From Candidatus Firestoneibacteriota bacterium (GTDB taxonomy: Bacteria; JACRDZ01), in contig JACRDZ010000273.1 of NCBI GenBank assembly GCA_016212735.1, positions 1-7,473 of the forward strand: a DNA stretch of 7,473 nt, given 5' to 3'. Under the pieces are notes generated by a model, which saw only the letters and a list, made by a program, of their open reading frames with translations, searched no databases and was not told the DNA's origin. A program made the position numbers and the translations under genes. How positions within the stretch are numbered: the stretch's first letter is position 1; every line of letters begins with the position of its first letter. This document shows, piece after piece, positions 4,938 through 7,473 of this stretch.

Positions 4938-7153
4938 CAATAAATAATATAAACTCAACAGTTTCAAAGGAAGAAATAAATAAAATTATAAAAGCAGAAC
5001 ATCATGATGCACATCAGATAATGGGGATACATCCTGTTAAAATAGATAATAACGATGCTTTTGCTGTGCGTTCTTTTTATCCTTATGCAAAAAGCATTAA
5101 AGTTAAAAATCTGGATAATTCAGAGATATATCAAATGCAAAAAATATCTCCTGCGGGATTTTTTGAAGCTGTGATTTTAACACAAAATCAATTTACATAC
5201 GAACTTGTAATTGAATCTTACGAAGGCAATACAGAAACTAAAAAAGATCCATATACTTTTCTGCCAACTATAAGTGATTATGATCTTCATCTTTTTAATG
5301 AAGGGAATCATTTTTTTATTTATAACAAACTTGGTGCTCATGTAACAAATATAAATAATGTTAATGGGGTAACCTTTGCTGTATGGGCTCCAAACGCAGT
5401 TAGAGTGAGCGTTATAGGGGAGTTTAACTGCTGGGACGGCAGAGTGCATATGATGCATATTCTTGGAAATTCAGGTGTATGGGAAATATTTATTCCAGAA
5501 ATTAATTATGGATCTATATATAAATTTGAGATTCTTACAAAAACTGGAAGTATTTTAGTGAAATCAGATCCTTATTCTTTATATAGTGAAGTGCGTCCGA
5601 AAACTGCATCCTGTGTATATAATATAGACAAATATATATGGCAGGATTCAGAATGGATGGACAAAAGACAGAGAGTAAATCCACTGAATAAACCTGTAAA
5701 TATTTATGAAGTACATCTTGGTTCCTGGATGAGAGTCCCTGAAGAAAATCATAGATTTCTGACGTATCGTGAACTTGCAGAACGTTTAGTATCTTATGTG
5801 CTTGAAATGGGATATACTCATATTGAACTTCTTCCTATAGCAGAGCATCCGCTGGACAGATCCTGGGGATATCAGGTTACAGGTTATTACAGTCCAACTA
5901 GCAGGTTTGGTACCCCGGACGATTTTATGTATTTTGTTGATTATTGCCATAAAAATAATATTGGAGTAATTGTAGACTGGGTCCCTGCGCATTTTCCAAA
6001 AGACGGACACAGCCTGATCAGATTTGACGGAACATGTATTTATGAACACGAAGATCCAAAACGCGGAGAGCATTCAGAGTGGGGGACACTAATTTTTAAT
6101 TACGGCAGGCATGAAGTAAAAAACTTTCTTATAGCAAATGCTATGTTCTGGTTTGATAAATATCATATTGATGGTATTCGTGTTGATGCTGTTGCTTCAA
6201 TGCTTTATCTGGATTATAGCAGAAAAGAAGGAGAATGGATACCAAATGCTTTCGGCGGCAGAGAGAATCTTGAAGCTATTGATTTTCTTCAGCAATTAAA
6301 CATAATATTATATAAATATTTTCCTGGAATTATAACTCTAGCTGAAGAATCAACAGCATGGCCGGGAGTTTCACATCCGACATATGCCGGAGGATTGGGA
6401 TTCGGCATGAAATGGAATATGGGATGGATGCACGATATTCTGGAATATTTTACAAAAGATACTATATTTAGAAAATATCATCATCAGAATCTTACATTTA
6501 CTTTATTATATGCTTTTCATGAAAATTTTATTCTTCCTATATCTCATGATGAAGTGGTTCACGGAAAACGCGCTCTATTGGATAAAATGCCGGGTGATTT
6601 CTGGCAAAAATTTTCCAATCTGCGGCTTTTATTTTCTTATATGTATGGACAGCCTGGGAAAAAACTTACTTTTATGGGAGGAGAAATAGGACAGTGGTAT
6701 GAATGGAATTTTGATGAAAGCATACACTGGCATCTCTTAGAGCATCTTCCTCACAAAAAATTACAAAAATTCGTTCGGGATTTAAATTTCTTATATAGAA
6801 ACGAATCTGCTTTATGGGAAAATGATTTTGAATACACAGGATTTGAGTGGATTGATTTCTCTGATAGTTCTTCCAGTATCGTATCTTTTATACGTAAAGG
6901 GAAAAATAATAATGTCCCGATAATTATGGTTTTTAATTTTACTCCTGTTCCAAGATATGACTATTGCATTGGTGTCCCTTATCTATGTTTTTATAAAGAA
7001 ATACTTAACAGTGATTCTGATCTCTACGGAGGAAGCAATATGGGGAATTCTGGTGGAGTATGGGCTATAAATACACCTTTGCATGGACGTCCTTATTCAG
7101 TAAAACTAACACTACCGCCATTGGGAGCTTTATTTTTTAAACCAGAGATATAA
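4934..7153 (+). CDS. glgB: 1,4-alpha-glucan branching enzyme (GH13_9)
   Basis: GlgB makes the alpha-1,6 branches of glycogen in the cytoplasm by cutting and transferring alpha-1,4 glucan chains. At 739 aa it is full length (E. coli GlgB is 728 aa). The N-terminal module has [15 protein letters not shown] (residues 21-35). A CBM48 domain follows with [19 protein letters not shown] (about 147-165). The GH13 barrel starts near [10 protein letters not shown] (256-265). Catalytic residues are visible: nucleophile D418 in GIRVDAV, acid/base E471 in TLAEEST, and transition-state stabiliser D539 in [11 protein letters not shown]. Their spacing (53 and 121 residues) equals that of D405, E458 and D526 in the E. 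coli enzyme. The C-terminal all-beta domain ends in LPPLGALFF. No other glycogen genes are in the window. The MEMO-family gene begins 12 bp after the stop and is probably cotranscribed. Confidence 0.97.
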   Translation: MTINNINSTVSKEEINKIIKAEHHDAHQIMGIHPVKIDNNDAFAVRSFYPYAKSIKVKNLDNSEIYQMQKISPAGFFEAVILTQNQFTYELVIESYEGNTETKKDPYTFLPTISDYDLHLFNEGNHFFIYNKLGAHVTNINNVNGVTFAVWAPNAVRVSVIGEFNCWDGRVHMMHILGNSGVWEIFIPEINYGSIYKFEILTKTGSILVKSDPYSLYSEVRPKTASCVYNIDKYIWQDSEWMDKRQRVNPLNKPVNIYEVHLGSWMRVPEENHRFLTYRELAERLVSYVLEMGYTHIELLPIAEHPLDRSWGYQVTGYYSPTSRFGTPDDFMYFVDYCHKNNIGVIVDWVPAHFPKDGHSLIRFDGTCIYEHEDPKRGEHSEWGTLIFNYGRHEVKNFLIANAMFWFDKYHIDGIRVDAVASMLYLDYSRKEGEWIPNAFGGRENLEAIDFLQQLNIILYKYFPGIITLAEESTAWPGVSHPTYAGGLGFGMKWNMGWMHDILEYFTKDTIFRKYHHQNLTFTLLYAFHENFILPISHDEVVHGKRALLDKMPGDFWQKFSNLRLLFSYMYGQPGKKLTFMGGEIGQWYEWNFDESIHWHLLEHLPHKKLQKFVRDLNFLYRNESALWENDFEYTGFEWIDFSDSSSSIVSFIRKGKNNNVPIIMVFNFTPVPRYDYCIGVPYLCFYKEILNSDSDLYGGSNMGNSGGVWAINTPLHGRPYSVKLTLPPLGALFFKPEI

Positions 7154-7165
7154 AGGAGGGAAACC

Positions 7166-7473
7166 ATGATACGTAAACCCATAGTCAGTGGCAGTTTTTA
7201 TCCAGGGACAGGTTCTGCCTGCCAAAAAGCTATTGATATCTTAAATAAAAATTCAAAAAAAAGTTTACGTAAAGAAATTATTGCTGGAATTGTTCCTCAT
7301 GCTGGCTGGATATTTTCCGGACAAATAGCTTTTAATGTTTTTGCAAGTATAAATTCCGTTAAGAATATGACATTTATACTTCTTGGTGCAGTACATTCCT
7401 CAGGTGTATATAAATCAGCCATTTATGGAGAAGAGTTTTGGGAAACACCTCTTGGAAAAATAAATATTGATTT
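7166..7473 (+). CDS. amrB: AmmeMemoRadiSam system protein B (MEMO family), 3'-truncated by the window edge
   Basis: The first 102 residues are present and the frame is still open at the right edge. The start is well supported by AAGGAGGG (7153-7160), 5 nt before the ATG. The opening KPIVSGSFYPG is typical of MEMO proteins, which resemble class III extradiol dioxygenases. The conserved metal-site histidines appear as H45 in IVPHAGWIFSG and H77 in ILLGAVHSSG (the family usually has GPNH there). In bacteria and archaea this protein is found with an AMMECR1 protein and a radical SAM protein. Those would be expected nearby, but none is visible in this window. The reaction is not established. The 12-bp gap after glgB suggests one transcript. 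Confidence 0.92.
   Translation, partial: MIRKPIVSGSFYPGTGSACQKAIDILNKNSKKSLRKEIIAGIVPHAGWIFSGQIAFNVFASINSVKNMTFILLGAVHSSGVYKSAIYGEEFWETPLGKINID

Noticed and set aside
5177..5458. 93-aa minus-strand open frame inside glgB
   Set aside because: It is antisense to the conserved CBM48 region, with no family resemblance.
5786..6073. 95-aa minus-strand open frame inside glgB
   Set aside because: It is antisense to the catalytic barrel of glgB, with no motif or translation signal.

Overview
This is an AT-rich (low-GC) bacterial window. Its left two thirds look like a decaying accessory or defence island, and its right third is ordinary metabolism. The organism cannot be named from the sequence. Low GC, the standard genetic code, a bacterial branching enzyme (GlgB) and an AmmeMemoRadiSam-type MEMO gene suggest a bacterium, perhaps an anaerobe. 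The phylum is left open.

Layout, all genes on the + strand. (1) 1-1382: a tightly coupled three-gene cassette. It holds a TIGR04255-family protein (5' end outside the window), an unrecognised acidic 157-aa protein, and a HEPN-domain protein whose usual R-x4-6-H motif reads RNKADY. (2) 1533-2999: a three-Cys-motif pair. The partner gene (tcmP) is frameshifted and appears to carry internal deletions. The three-Cys/DUF5131 (phage Gp37/Gp68-type) gene that overlaps its 3' end is intact. (3) 3000-3318: a 319-bp spacer with a REP-like hairpin, a possible methyltransferase-motif relic on the minus strand, three back-to-back perfect inverted repeats and a good sigma70-type promoter. (4) 3319-4778: an intact RloA/AbiLi-like AAA ATPase overlapping by ATGA with an RloB-like gene. 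That gene is only 61 codons long and seems to fuse the family's N-terminus directly to its extreme C-terminus. (5) 4934-7473: a full-length glgB followed after 12 bp by the start of a MEMO-family gene that runs off the right edge.

The most interesting pattern is that two independent two-gene systems (TcmP/Tcm and RloAB-like) each keep one partner intact while the other has lost internal segments. The TIGR04255 / unknown / HEPN cassette is the part most likely to be a poorly described system. Its members are translationally coupled and its middle gene is unknown to me. Family assignments come from recognised motifs; system-level functions are inference.
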